Below, piece by piece: positions 8,486 to 16,149 of a stretch of 64,000 nt of DNA. Origin of the DNA: Variovorax sp037204085 (GTDB lineage: Bacteria; Pseudomonadota; Gammaproteobacteria; Burkholderiales; Burkholderiaceae_C); contig NZ_JBBCBW010000003.1 in the NCBI RefSeq assembly GCF_037204085.1, forward strand, positions 186,001-250,000. Direction: 5' to 3'. The translations under genes and the position numbers were made by a program. Below the pieces are notes generated by a model. It was not told the origin of the DNA. It ran no database searches and saw nothing but the letters and a program-made list of their open reading frames with translations. Each line of letters opens with the position of its first letter. Position 1 is the first letter of the stretch.

Positions 8486-9152
8486 CCCCCGCGCCCTTCA
8501 GCAGGAACTCGGTCACCTGCTCGATCAGGTAGCGCCGGTCCCTGTCGTCGCCCTCCTGCGCAACGTTGCGAAAGTACGCGGCCTGCGTGGCGTGGTCGGC
8601 GTAGAACTGCGTCACCGCCCAGATGTGGAACAGCACCAGCATCGGGTCGGCCTTGTCCATCAGGCCCTGGTTCATCCAGTTCTGGATCACGGCCGCGGCC
8701 TGGTCGGTGCGCTGCTTGCTCGTGTTCATCATGCTGTTGAGCACGGGGGCGCCATGCATCATCTCGGCCGTAAATATCCGCGAGCGCAGCGGGTGCTCGA
8801 ACGAGAACACCATCTTGCGATGGATCAGGTCGCCCAGCACCTTGCGCGGGCCGAAGGCCTCGTCCGCAAAGCCGAACACCACGATCCAGTCGTTGAGGAT
8901 GTCCTGCAGGATCTGCCGGTACAGCGCTTCCTTGCTCTCGATGTAGTAGTGCAGCTGCGCCTTCGAAAGCCCGGCCTTGTCGGCAATCGCCTGGGTCGAT
9001 GCGCCGGCCAGCCCTTCGCTGGCAAACACCTCGATGGCGGCCTGGTTGATGAGGCCGAGCACCTGGGTGTACTTGCGCGAACGGCCGCGCGTGGCGGGCG
9101 CCTCGCCCATGCTTTCGTCGGTAGTGCCGATGGCGGGCCGCGGCGCATTCAC
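8478..9152 (-). CDS. RutR-like TetR/AcrR transcriptional regulator
   Basis: A 224-residue regulator with an N-terminal TetR helix-turn-helix (about residues 22-70, ASTQAIADKAGLSKAQLHYY.ESKEALY) and a C-terminal domain with the RutR/YcdC signature (AEMMHGAPVL, IWAVTQFYADHA). RutR in Escherichia coli senses uracil and thymine and controls pyrimidine use. GTG 9152 is chosen because it overlaps the upstream reductase stop as GTGA; ATG 9110 is the alternative. It is the last gene of a minus-strand operon headed by a creatininase-family gene that has a RutR-like site before it. Effector unknown; a cyclic pyrimidine-like ligand is plausible. Confidence 0.83.
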   Translation of the reverse strand: MNAPRPAIGTTDESMGEAPATRGRSRKYTQVLGLINQAAIEVFASEGLAGASTQAIADKAGLSKAQLHYYIESKEALYRQILQDILNDWIVVFGFADEAFGPRKVLGDLIHRKMVFSFEHPLRSRIFTAEMMHGAPVLNSMMNTSKQRTDQAAAVIQNWMNQGLMDKADPMLVLFHIWAVTQFYADHATQAAYFRNVAQEGDDRDRRYLIEQVTEFLLKGAGVK

Positions 9153-10120
9153 AGCTGCAGTACCAGTTCCTGGCCCTTGGCCCGCGAGCAGCACAAGGCC
9201 ACTTTCGTGCGGCGCTCTGTGCCCGTGAGGCAGAAGTCGCGGTGCTCCGCGCCTTCGCCGTCTCCTTCGACCACGCAGGTGCCGCACAGGCCCTGCTGGC
9301 ACGACACCGGAATGTCGATGCCGACTTCATGCAGTGCATCGACGGCGGTCTGGTCGGCCGCCACCGGCACCGTGATGCCACGCTGCGCGAGCTTCAGGGT
9401 GAAGGGCAGGCCGGTGCTGGTGTTCGCATCGGCCGGCGCGGCGAAGTATTCGGCGTGCAGCGCGTCTTCGGGCCAGTGCGCAGCCGCTTCGCGCACCGCC
9501 TTCATGAAGCCCCCGGGGCCGCAGACGTACAGGTGCGTGCCGGGCGCGCGCTCGGCCAGCAGGGCGTGCAAGTCGATGCGCTGCGTGGCATCGCCCTGGT
9601 CCAGGTGCAGCCGCAGGTGCGGTGCCAATGCCGGCGAATGCAGTGCGTCTGCAAACGCCAGGTGTTCTTCGCTGCGAGCGAACACGCACAGGGTGAAGTC
9701 GGCGCCGCGTGCCGCAAGCGCCTGCGCCATGGCCAGCAGCGGCGTCATGCCGATGCCGCCCGCCAGCAACAAGTGCCGCGTGGCCGCTTCGCGCAGCGGA
9801 AAGGTGTTGCGCGGCGCGCTGATGGCCAGCAGGTCGCCCTCGCGCACGCGCTCGTGCATCGAGGCCGAGCCGCCGCGGCTTTGGGCCTCGCGCTTCACGC
9901 CGATCACGTACGAGGCGGCGTTCGACGCCGCATCCGAAGACCATCGCGCCAGCGAGTACTGGCGCGAAAACCCACCGGGCATGTGCACGTCGATATGCGC
10001 GCCGGCCTCGTAGCCCGGCAGCGTGCGGCCCCACGGATGCGCCAGCTCGAAAGCCAGGATTTCCGGCGTCTCGCGCAAGATGCGTTCGACGCGGACAGTG
10101 AGCGTGCGTTCGAGGCTCAT
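9149..10120 (-). CDS. PDR-type oxidoreductase, FNR-like plus plant-type [2Fe-2S] ferredoxin
   Basis: A 323-residue reductase in phthalate-dioxygenase-reductase order. The flavin motif RQYSLA is at about residues 51-56, the NAD site is GGIGMTPLLAMA, and the C-terminal ferredoxin has the CQQGLCGTC cluster motif with a later Cys in VALCC. Such proteins (VanB, PobB) hand electrons from NADH to a Rieske oxygenase. No oxygenase subunit is present in the window, so its partner is elsewhere or of another type. It starts 18 bases after the flavodoxin-like gene and overlaps the TetR gene by four bases. Confidence 0.85.
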   Translation of the reverse strand: MSLERTLTVRVERILRETPEILAFELAHPWGRTLPGYEAGAHIDVHMPGGFSRQYSLARWSSDAASNAASYVIGVKREAQSRGGSASMHERVREGDLLAISAPRNTFPLREAATRHLLLAGGIGMTPLLAMAQALAARGADFTLCVFARSEEHLAFADALHSPALAPHLRLHLDQGDATQRIDLHALLAERAPGTHLYVCGPGGFMKAVREAAAHWPEDALHAEYFAAPADANTSTGLPFTLKLAQRGITVPVAADQTAVDALHEVGIDIPVSCQQGLCGTCVVEGDGEGAEHRDFCLTGTERRTKVALCCSRAKGQELVLQL

Positions 10121-10137
10121 GGTGTGTGTCTCCCTGG

Positions 10138-10728
10138 CTAGATGCTCTGCAGCTTGCGCGAAACGCGTTCGATGAAATGGATGCGGTCGCGTTCGGTGAC
10201 TGCGTTCATGTCGTGCAGCTGCAGCCACGTGACCTTGCAGCGCCACGCAAACAGCGCCCGCAGCGCGCGCGTGAAGAGCCGCCGGCCCGGGTCGCCGATG
10301 AGCATCACAAACCAGCGCGGCGAGCCGCCCGTGGTCACGACCGTCAACCGCCTGATGTGCCGCATGCCCGATTTCGCAACCTGCCCCTTGCGCTCCGCAG
10401 GGAGGAATGCAACGCCCGGCAGCCACACGCGCTCGAGCCAGCCCTTGAGCATCGACGGCGGACCATGAAACCAGGTGGGGTAGACGAACACGAGGTGCTC
10501 GGCCCACAGCAGCGCTTCGACATGGGGCTTCACGCGTTCGCGGATGAGTTCGGGGTTGTCCAAGTAGGCGATGCGCTCTTCGCGCGTGAGCGTCGGGTCG
10601 AAGCCTTCGGCATACAGATCGATGGCCTTGACGGGGTGCCGCGGCTCCAGCGCAGCAAGGGCCGTGCGGTAGAGCGCGTGGTTGAAACTTTCAGGATTCG
10701 GATGGCAGTGGACGACGAGCGTTTTCAT
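10138..10728 (-). CDS. Flavodoxin-like NAD(P)H:quinone oxidoreductase
   Basis: A 196-residue Flavodoxin_2 family protein. The N-terminal VVHCHPNPESFNHAL loop binds the FMN phosphate, and VFVYPTWFHGPPSMLKGWLERVW is the conserved central motif. Homologues (MdaB, KefF, YwrO-like) reduce quinones or nitro compounds with two electrons. Lying in the middle of the RutR-like operon, it could supply reduced flavin or detoxify a quinoid intermediate, but this is inference. The reductase follows at 18 bases; a REP-like inverted repeat separates it from the binding-protein gene upstream. Confidence 0.8.
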   Translation of the reverse strand: MKTLVVHCHPNPESFNHALYRTALAALEPRHPVKAIDLYAEGFDPTLTREERIAYLDNPELIRERVKPHVEALLWAEHLVFVYPTWFHGPPSMLKGWLERVWLPGVAFLPAERKGQVAKSGMRHIRRLTVVTTGGSPRWFVMLIGDPGRRLFTRALRALFAWRCKVTWLQLHDMNAVTERDRIHFIERVSRKLQSI

Positions 10729-10761
10729 GAAAGAGAGGGCCGGTTCGCCTGTCGGCGAGAC

Positions 10762-10831
10762 GGGGTCAGAGCCCAGGGAACAAAGAGCCGCGCAGTGCCT
10801 TATGGCAACCCAGGCGCCGGCATCTGACCCC
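10762..10831. repeat. REP-like intergenic inverted repeat
   Basis: GGGGTCAGA (10762-10770) and TCTGACCCC (10823-10831) are perfect inverted nonamers 52 bases apart. A small TGCCTTATGGCA hairpin lies between them. GGGGTCAGAG...TCTGACCCC is a common intergenic REP theme in betaproteobacteria (general knowledge). It sits between the binding-protein gene and the flavodoxin gene, where it may end or stabilise the upstream transcript. Confidence 0.6.
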
Positions 10832-10872
10832 GGCGCAAGCCCCGCGCGGCCCGCGGGAAAAAACCAAGCCGG

Positions 10873-11901
10873 TTACTTGCCGGCGAGCTTCTTGCGAACG
10901 TCGAGTCCGACGCCCTTGTTGACGAACTGCGTGGTCACGACCTTCGAAAGGTCGATCTCGCCGGGCTTGTACAAGCCGGCCTTCACCATCTTGTCGTAGA
11001 AGTCCTTCACGCGTGCTTCGTCCATTGCGCCGATGCCCTTGGTGAGCGATTCGCCGCTGTCGACAATGCCCATCTTCTTCATGAGCTCGATGGAGCCTTG
11101 CGATGCGGCCACGGGCGAGTCGGGGTTGATCTTGGCGATCATCTCGTTGGCTGCCTTGTTGTCGCCGTAGAGATAGTTGTTCCAGCCGATGATCGAGGCC
11201 TCGACAAACTTGCGCACGGTTTCTGGCTTGGTCTTGACGAGGTCGGCACGCGTCTCGATGGTGGTCGAGTAGGTCGAAAATCCGTTGTCGGCCAGCAGCT
11301 GCACCACGGGGTCGAAGCCGGCCTGCGCCTTGATCGACAGCGGCTCCGAGATGGCATAACCCTGCTGAATAGACTTCTTGTCGGCCAGGAACGGGCCCAC
11401 GTTGAAGGTGTAGGGCTTGAGCTGCGAATCCTTGAAGCCGTGCTCCGATTTCATCCACTGCCAGAAGCTGAACTGGCCGTCCTTGCCGATGAAGGCGACG
11501 GGCGCCTTGGCCATGTCCTTGAAGGTATCGAAGCCCTGGCCTGGGTGAGCGAACATGGCCTGCGGGTCTTTCTGAAAGAAGGCCGCAACCACGACGGTGG
11601 GCACGCCGTTCTTCACGTTGTCGAAGGACTGCAGCAGGTTGCCGGTCATCAGAAAATCGACCTTGCCGGCCGGGAGCATCGGCCGGTTGTTGACCATGGG
11701 GCCGCCCTGCTGAATGTCGACGTCGAGGCCGTATTTCTTGTAGGTGCCGTCCACCAGCGCCTGGTAGAAGCCGCCGTGGCCGGCCTGTGCTTTCCAGTTG
11801 GTGGCAAACACCACTTTTTCCTGCGCCTGTGCGGCGAAGGTAGCGGCCGCAAGGGCGAGGGCTAGAGCAAGCGGACGGATGGTCAGAGCGGGAACGCGCA
11901 T
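10873..11901 (-). CDS. ABC transporter substrate-binding protein, NMT1/THI5-like
   Basis: A 342-residue periplasmic protein with a signal peptide ending near residue 26 (ATFAAQAQ). The mature start NWKAQAGHGGFYQALVDGTY with KYGLDVDIQQGGP is the NMT1/THI5 signature, a family that binds pyrimidine precursors, riboflavin, sulfonates and other heterocycles. It should work with the permease (13516) and ATPase (14393) of the same operon, although a FAD oxidase and an inverted-repeat element separate them. The ligand is unknown; the RutR-like regulator and deaminase point to an N-heterocycle. Confidence 0.85.
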   Translation of the reverse strand: MRVPALTIRPLALALALAAATFAAQAQEKVVFATNWKAQAGHGGFYQALVDGTYKKYGLDVDIQQGGPMVNNRPMLPAGKVDFLMTGNLLQSFDNVKNGVPTVVVAAFFQKDPQAMFAHPGQGFDTFKDMAKAPVAFIGKDGQFSFWQWMKSEHGFKDSQLKPYTFNVGPFLADKKSIQQGYAISEPLSIKAQAGFDPVVQLLADNGFSTYSTTIETRADLVKTKPETVRKFVEASIIGWNNYLYGDNKAANEMIAKINPDSPVAASQGSIELMKKMGIVDSGESLTKGIGAMDEARVKDFYDKMVKAGLYKPGEIDLSKVVTTQFVNKGVGLDVRKKLAGK

Positions 11902-12024
11902 GGCAGTGGACTCCTGGGTTGAATACTGCGGGGGATTTTCATGTCAGCGGGCGTGTGACGGAACAAACTTTTGGTGCGCTGTTTTGGGGGCTTTTGTTGG
12001 GGCGTCGGGGTTCTTGGTGCTGCT

Positions 12025-12099
12025 GTTCAGGGCTTGTGCACAGGCCACCGGGTACTCCCCTCCGCGAATGTCCCCCGTCGGCGGGTGCGCGCCCCGAAC
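12025..12099. repeat. Short-form terminal-inverted-repeat element
   Basis: A 75-base unit with ends GTTCAGGG and CCCCGAAC. Positions 12025-12077 match the reverse complement of 5247-5299 with one mismatch in 53 bases, and the remaining part matches the reverse complement of 5042-5068. It therefore equals the outer ends of the 258-base element with the inner palindrome missing. It lies in the 245-base gap 11902-12146 between the FAD oxidase and binding-protein genes, which holds no other gene. Confidence 0.8.
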
Positions 12100-12146
12100 A
12101 GCGGCCGCGAAAACCATCACAACGAACGACAAAGCGGGCCGTCATC

Positions 12147-13526
12147 TCAGCGCTCGACAGCCATATCTGAAGTCCAGCCGCGCGTCTTTCCAGGGTTCAT
12201 CAAACCCATCGGATCGCTGCGCTTCTTGAACTCGATCTGCTGCGTGTCGATGGTCTTCATTCCGCCGTCCTCGATGGTGAAGACATGCGGATTGAAGATC
12301 TGGCAGCTGCCCTGCGATTCGATCTCGCGAATCACTTCGTACTGGTGGGCCTCGCCCTTCCATCGCACCAGCAGGATGCCGAAGGTGCCGCATTCACCGC
12401 CGGCTCGCGCAAAGTCCTGGTGCTGCAGAACGTCGTCGCCGAAGATCTGCAGGTGGCGCTCGACAACCGCCGGGTCGAAGGGTTGGGCATAGGCGACTTG
12501 CAGGTACGTCCAGCCGCGGTCGGCCTTCAGCGCCTGCAGGGTCGTGTGGTTGAACGCGCATTCGTAGGCGGGTGGCAGGCCGTCGGCGAGCAGCTCGGCC
12601 TCCGTGCCGGCGACGGAGATCGTGCCTCCGTGCGCATAGGCGAGTGCGCGGAAATCCGCCATTGATTCGGGCGAGACCATGGCAAATACCGCATGCCGAT
12701 CAGGCGGAAAGCGGTCGCGCATCGCCGTGTAGTAGGGCGAAAAGCGCGCTTCGACGGTCGATAGCAAAAAGATGTCCAGCGTTGGCGCCTGCGCCGCAAT
12801 GCCGAAGTCGAGTGCGCCGCGGTACGTGTCGAACAGCACCGTGCAGTGCACCCATTCGACGGCCGGGCTTAGCGCCACCTCCACGTCGAGGATCAAACCG
12901 TTGGTGCCGTAGGCGTGGTGCACCTGCTGGATCTCGTCGCCGTGCAGTTCGATGATGCGGGGCTCGCGCTCCACCGTCATCACGCGCGCCCGCAGCAGGT
13001 TGCCCGGGTCGCGCAGGATGCCGTGGCGGAACGAGCCGATGCCGCCGAAACCGCCCGCGATGAAGCCGCCGATGCTGGCCACATGCCACGTCGAGGGCCA
13101 CATGCGCAGCGCCTGGCCCGTCTCGCGCGCGGCAAGGTCGATGTCGTGCATGCGCGCACCGGCTTCCGCGCGAATGCGGCCTGGCTGGATATCGAGCACG
13201 CGGCACATCTGCGTCACGTCGAGCACGATGCCGCCTTCGAGCGGCACGCACTGGCCGTAGTTGCCGGTGCCGCCGGCGCGCACGGTGAGCGGCAGCTTCC
13301 ACTTGGCGGCCACGGCGGCGGCCTGGCGTACGTCGTCCTCGGTGCTGACCTTGACGACCAGGTCGGCTACGCAGCCCGCGAGCTGCGCGGTGAGGATGGG
13401 GCTGTACCAGTAGAAGTCTTTGGAGAGCTGCTTGCGCTGGGCCGGCGCGGTGATGACATTGAGGCCGCGCAGGTCTTCGCGCACGGCATCCCAATCGGTG
13501 GCGGTGCGCATCGCCCTAGCGTTCAC
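12147..13526 (-). CDS. FAD-linked oxidase (FAD_binding_4 family)
   Basis: A 459-residue protein with a PCMH-type FAD-binding domain at about residues 50-230. LTVRAGGTGNYGQCVPLEGG is the pyrophosphate loop, followed by GGIVLDVTQM and GGFIAGGFGGIGSFRHG. Members oxidise alpha-hydroxy acids, sugars or alicyclic amines. It is encoded between ABC components, overlapping the permease gene by 11 bases, so it probably acts on the imported compound or on a product of it. The substrate cannot be deduced. The C-terminus ends with an ordinary NPGKTRGW-type FAD-oxidase motif. Confidence 0.78.
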   Translation of the reverse strand: MNARAMRTATDWDAVREDLRGLNVITAPAQRKQLSKDFYWYSPILTAQLAGCVADLVVKVSTEDDVRQAAAVAAKWKLPLTVRAGGTGNYGQCVPLEGGIVLDVTQMCRVLDIQPGRIRAEAGARMHDIDLAARETGQALRMWPSTWHVASIGGFIAGGFGGIGSFRHGILRDPGNLLRARVMTVEREPRIIELHGDEIQQVHHAYGTNGLILDVEVALSPAVEWVHCTVLFDTYRGALDFGIAAQAPTLDIFLLSTVEARFSPYYTAMRDRFPPDRHAVFAMVSPESMADFRALAYAHGGTISVAGTEAELLADGLPPAYECAFNHTTLQALKADRGWTYLQVAYAQPFDPAVVERHLQIFGDDVLQHQDFARAGGECGTFGILLVRWKGEAHQYEVIREIESQGSCQIFNPHVFTIEDGGMKTIDTQQIEFKKRSDPMGLMNPGKTRGWTSDMAVER

Positions 13527-14409
13527 GGCGCATCTCGCTTTCGTGCCAGTGACCTAGAACCAATCGCGACAACGCAGCGAACACGATGAAGATCACGATA
13601 CCGAGCAGCGACACCAGCAGCAGTGCCGCGAACATCATCGGGATCTCGGTGCGAAAGCTCGATTCGAGAATGCGCGAAGCCAACCCAGTTTCCTTGCCTG
13701 CCGTACCTGCCGTGAACTCGGCCACCACCGCGCCGATCAGGCTCAGGCCGCCCGCGATCTTCAGGCCCGCCATGAAGTACGGCAGCGCACTGGGCGCGAG
13801 CAGGTAGCGGAAGGTCTGCCAGGGCGAGGCCTTGTAGAGCTGGAACAGGTCGCGCAGATTGCTGTCGGCGCTTTTCAGGCCGACGACGGTGTTCGACAGG
13901 ATCGGAAAGAAAGCCACGATCCATGCGCAGAGCAACAGCGCCGCGGTGGTGCTCGAGACGTAGATCAATATCAGCGGCGCAATTGCGATGATCGGCGTTA
14001 CCTGCAGGATCACGGCAATCGGGAAAAGGCCGATCTCCACCCACTTGAAGAGTGCGAACGCAATCGCCAGCAGCACACCGCCGACGATGGCCGCGGCCAG
14101 CGCCAGCAGCGTGAGCTTGACCGTGAACCACAGCGCGCTCGAAAGCGACGACCAGTTGTCGAACAGCGTGCGCAGGATGAGCGAGGGCGCGGGCAGTATG
14201 TAGTGCGGAATGTTGTTGGCGCGCACCATCCATTCCCATGCCAGCAGCAGCGCAATGACGATGGCCGCCGGTACCACGATGCGCAGCACCGAATCGCGCC
14301 GGCGCAGCTTGTCTTCATGCGCGCGCAGCATTGCTTCCGACGGCGCCGCGTCGGCCGGGTTCACTGCCACCTCGGCGGGCGGCGCCACGGGTTCAGTGAT
14401 CGACGTCAT
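13516..14409 (-). CDS. ABC transporter permease (SsuC/TauC-type)
   Basis: A 297-residue inner-membrane protein with about six hydrophobic segments after a charged 40-residue N-terminus. The EAA-type cytoplasmic loop LFQLYKASPWQTFRYLLAPSALPYFMAGLK is clear. This BPD_transp_1 subgroup accompanies NMT1-like binding proteins. The gene overlaps the ATPase gene by 17 bases and the FAD oxidase by 11, showing tight coupling. It should form the channel with the ATPase at 14393 and the binding protein at 10873. Confidence 0.88.
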   Translation of the reverse strand: MTSITEPVAPPAEVAVNPADAAPSEAMLRAHEDKLRRRDSVLRIVVPAAIVIALLLAWEWMVRANNIPHYILPAPSLILRTLFDNWSSLSSALWFTVKLTLLALAAAIVGGVLLAIAFALFKWVEIGLFPIAVILQVTPIIAIAPLILIYVSSTTAALLLCAWIVAFFPILSNTVVGLKSADSNLRDLFQLYKASPWQTFRYLLAPSALPYFMAGLKIAGGLSLIGAVVAEFTAGTAGKETGLASRILESSFRTEIPMMFAALLLVSLLGIVIFIVFAALSRLVLGHWHESEMRRER

Positions 14410-15184
14410 GCAGCGCTCCGTGCAGGGATTGCGACACCGCCGTGCAGTGCGCGTTGTAGCGGCTCGACGTGCGGAACTCTTCGCCGCGCGGATACGGCTC
14501 GTCGATGCGGATCTCTTCGATCACGCGGCCGGGGCGGGCGGCCATCACCACGATGCGATTGGAGAGATACACCGACTCGTACACGCTGTGCGTGACGAAC
14601 ACCACCGAGAAGCGGTGCTCGCGCCATATGGCGAGAAGGTCGTTGTTGAGCTTGATGCGCGTCATTTCGTCGAGCGCGGCAAAGGGCTCGTCCATCAGCA
14701 ACAGGCGTGGATGCGTGACCAGTGCGCGCGCAATCGACACGCGCATCTTCATGCCGCCCGAAAGTTCGCGCGGGTACACGTCGGCAAAGCGCGAAAGGCC
14801 GACCATCTCCAGCACTTGCTGCACCACAGGCGCGGCCGCATCGCGGCTCATGCCGGCCAGCTTGAGCGGCAGCCACACGTTGTCGAACACCTTGGCCCAG
14901 GGCATGAGCGTGGGCTCCTGGAACACGAAACCCAGGTCGCGGTCGCTTTGCGTCTTTCCGGTGTTGGCACCGGACCAGTGCATGTCGCCCGAGCTGAGCC
15001 GGGTGAGCCCGGCGATGAGCCTGAGCGCGGTGCTCTTGCCGCAGCCCGACGGGCCGAGAAAGCTGATGAAGTCGTGCTCGCCGATGTCGAGCGTCATGCC
15101 CTGCAGTGCAAGCGTGCCGTTGGCAAAGCGCTTGCTGACGTGGCGCAGGCTGACCAGCGGCGGAGTGGTGGCGGCGGAGCTCAT
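14393..15184 (-). CDS. ABC transporter ATP-binding protein (SsuB/TauB-type)
   Basis: A 263-residue nucleotide-binding subunit. Walker A is GPSGCGKST (about residues 40-48), followed by the Q-loop FVFQEPTLMPW, the signature LSGGMKMRV, Walker B LLLMDEPFAALDE and the switch His in VFVTHS. It belongs to the nitrate/sulfonate/taurine-type family and pairs with the overlapping permease. Four bases of overlap with the creatininase-family gene upstream place it in the same transcript. Confidence 0.92.
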   Translation of the reverse strand: MSSAATTPPLVSLRHVSKRFANGTLALQGMTLDIGEHDFISFLGPSGCGKSTALRLIAGLTRLSSGDMHWSGANTGKTQSDRDLGFVFQEPTLMPWAKVFDNVWLPLKLAGMSRDAAAPVVQQVLEMVGLSRFADVYPRELSGGMKMRVSIARALVTHPRLLLMDEPFAALDEMTRIKLNNDLLAIWREHRFSVVFVTHSVYESVYLSNRIVVMAARPGRVIEEIRIDEPYPRGEEFRTSSRYNAHCTAVSQSLHGALHDVDH

Positions 15185-16002
15185 TTCCAGGCGGGCTCGT
15201 TGGCAAGGCGCGAGAGCGGAAAGCGGTCGACCTCGTGCAGCAGTTCGACGAAGCGCCGGCCCACGTGGTCGAGCACCGCGGCGCCCTTCTCGGCAGTGGC
15301 GCGCGTGGCGTCGCCGGCGGCGCCCGAAGGGTTGATGTCGTGCATCTGCCAGCCGAGCTTGCCGCTGGGCGTGATCGAGAGAAACTTGTTTTCAGCGGCC
15401 AACTGCTCGGTCATCGATCTGAAATTCTGGAATTGGTCCTTCCGCACGTAGTCCGGCGTGAGGTGCAGCATCACCGAGCTTTCGAGATCGCCCGCGTGAA
15501 TGCCGTGCTTGCCCTCGTGCGGGGTGAACAGGCCTTCGGGCAAGCCCAGCGTGTACCAGTTGGCGGCCACGACCATCATGTCGTGCTCCTCGCGCAGGTC
15601 GCGCGCCACGATGTCCATCACGCTCATCTGGCCGCCGTGGCTGTTGTAGAGCACCAGCTTGCGCACCCCGGCTTTTGCAACGCAGGCGCCGATGTCCTTC
15701 CACAGCGAGATCAGCGTGTTCGCAGACACGGTGAGCGTGCCCGGATAGCGCGAATGCTCGTTGCTCTTGCCGTAGGGCACGGTGGGGAGAAACAGCACCG
15801 GCAGGTCCTCGGGCAGGTGCGGGAGGGTGGCGCGCACCATGCCGTCGATGGTGGCCGTGTCGGTCGACATCGGCAGATGGGGGCCGTGCTGTTCGGTGGC
15901 GCCTACCGGCAGCACGGCGATGAGCCGTTCACGGTCGAGGCGGGAGAACTCTTCGCTGGTCAGGTCGGACCAGAAGCGGCTGCGCAGGGGGACCGGGTTC
16001 AT
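15181..16002 (-). CDS. Creatininase-family amidohydrolase
   Basis: A 273-residue creatininase-family protein. The metal motif GATEQHGPHLPMSTDT carries the E-x-H ligands and a further Asp; a later LYNSHGGQ supplies another His. Family members hydrolyse cyclic amides: creatinine, formamidopyrimidines, and peptide bonds in MftE. ATG 16002 is chosen for its GAGG Shine-Dalgarno 9 bases upstream; a TTG at 16029 is less likely. As first gene of the RutR-like operon, with a putative operator 51 bases before the start, it may open a ring of the imported compound. The substrate is not known. Confidence 0.83.
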   Translation of the reverse strand: MNPVPLRSRFWSDLTSEEFSRLDRERLIAVLPVGATEQHGPHLPMSTDTATIDGMVRATLPHLPEDLPVLFLPTVPYGKSNEHSRYPGTLTVSANTLISLWKDIGACVAKAGVRKLVLYNSHGGQMSVMDIVARDLREEHDMMVVAANWYTLGLPEGLFTPHEGKHGIHAGDLESSVMLHLTPDYVRKDQFQNFRSMTEQLAAENKFLSITPSGKLGWQMHDINPSGAAGDATRATAEKGAAVLDHVGRRFVELLHEVDRFPLSRLANEPAWK

Positions 16003-16052
16003 CGTGGCGTACCTCGTGGTGACGGGCAATCAGGGCGGGATGATGGTCTAAA

Positions 16053-16068
16053 TTATCCAATCGGTCAA
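16053..16068 (-). promoter_or_regulatory. RutR-like operator before the creatininase/ABC operon
   Basis: TTATCCAATCGGTCAA matches the Escherichia coli RutR consensus TTGACCANNTGGTCAA at 11 of 14 defined positions, with one near-perfect half (CGGTCAA). It lies 51 bases before the operon start and overlaps A/T-rich promoter-like sequence. A RutR-like gene closes this operon, so autoregulation is likely. The consensus is recalled from the E. coli protein; binding here is inferred. Confidence 0.55.
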
Positions 16069-16149
16069 AAAAAGATGGATCGGTAGTTACCCAGACAGGC
16101 CGATCACCCCGAAAAACCGGCTACCGCAAACCAAAGCGGCTGGTCGGAT

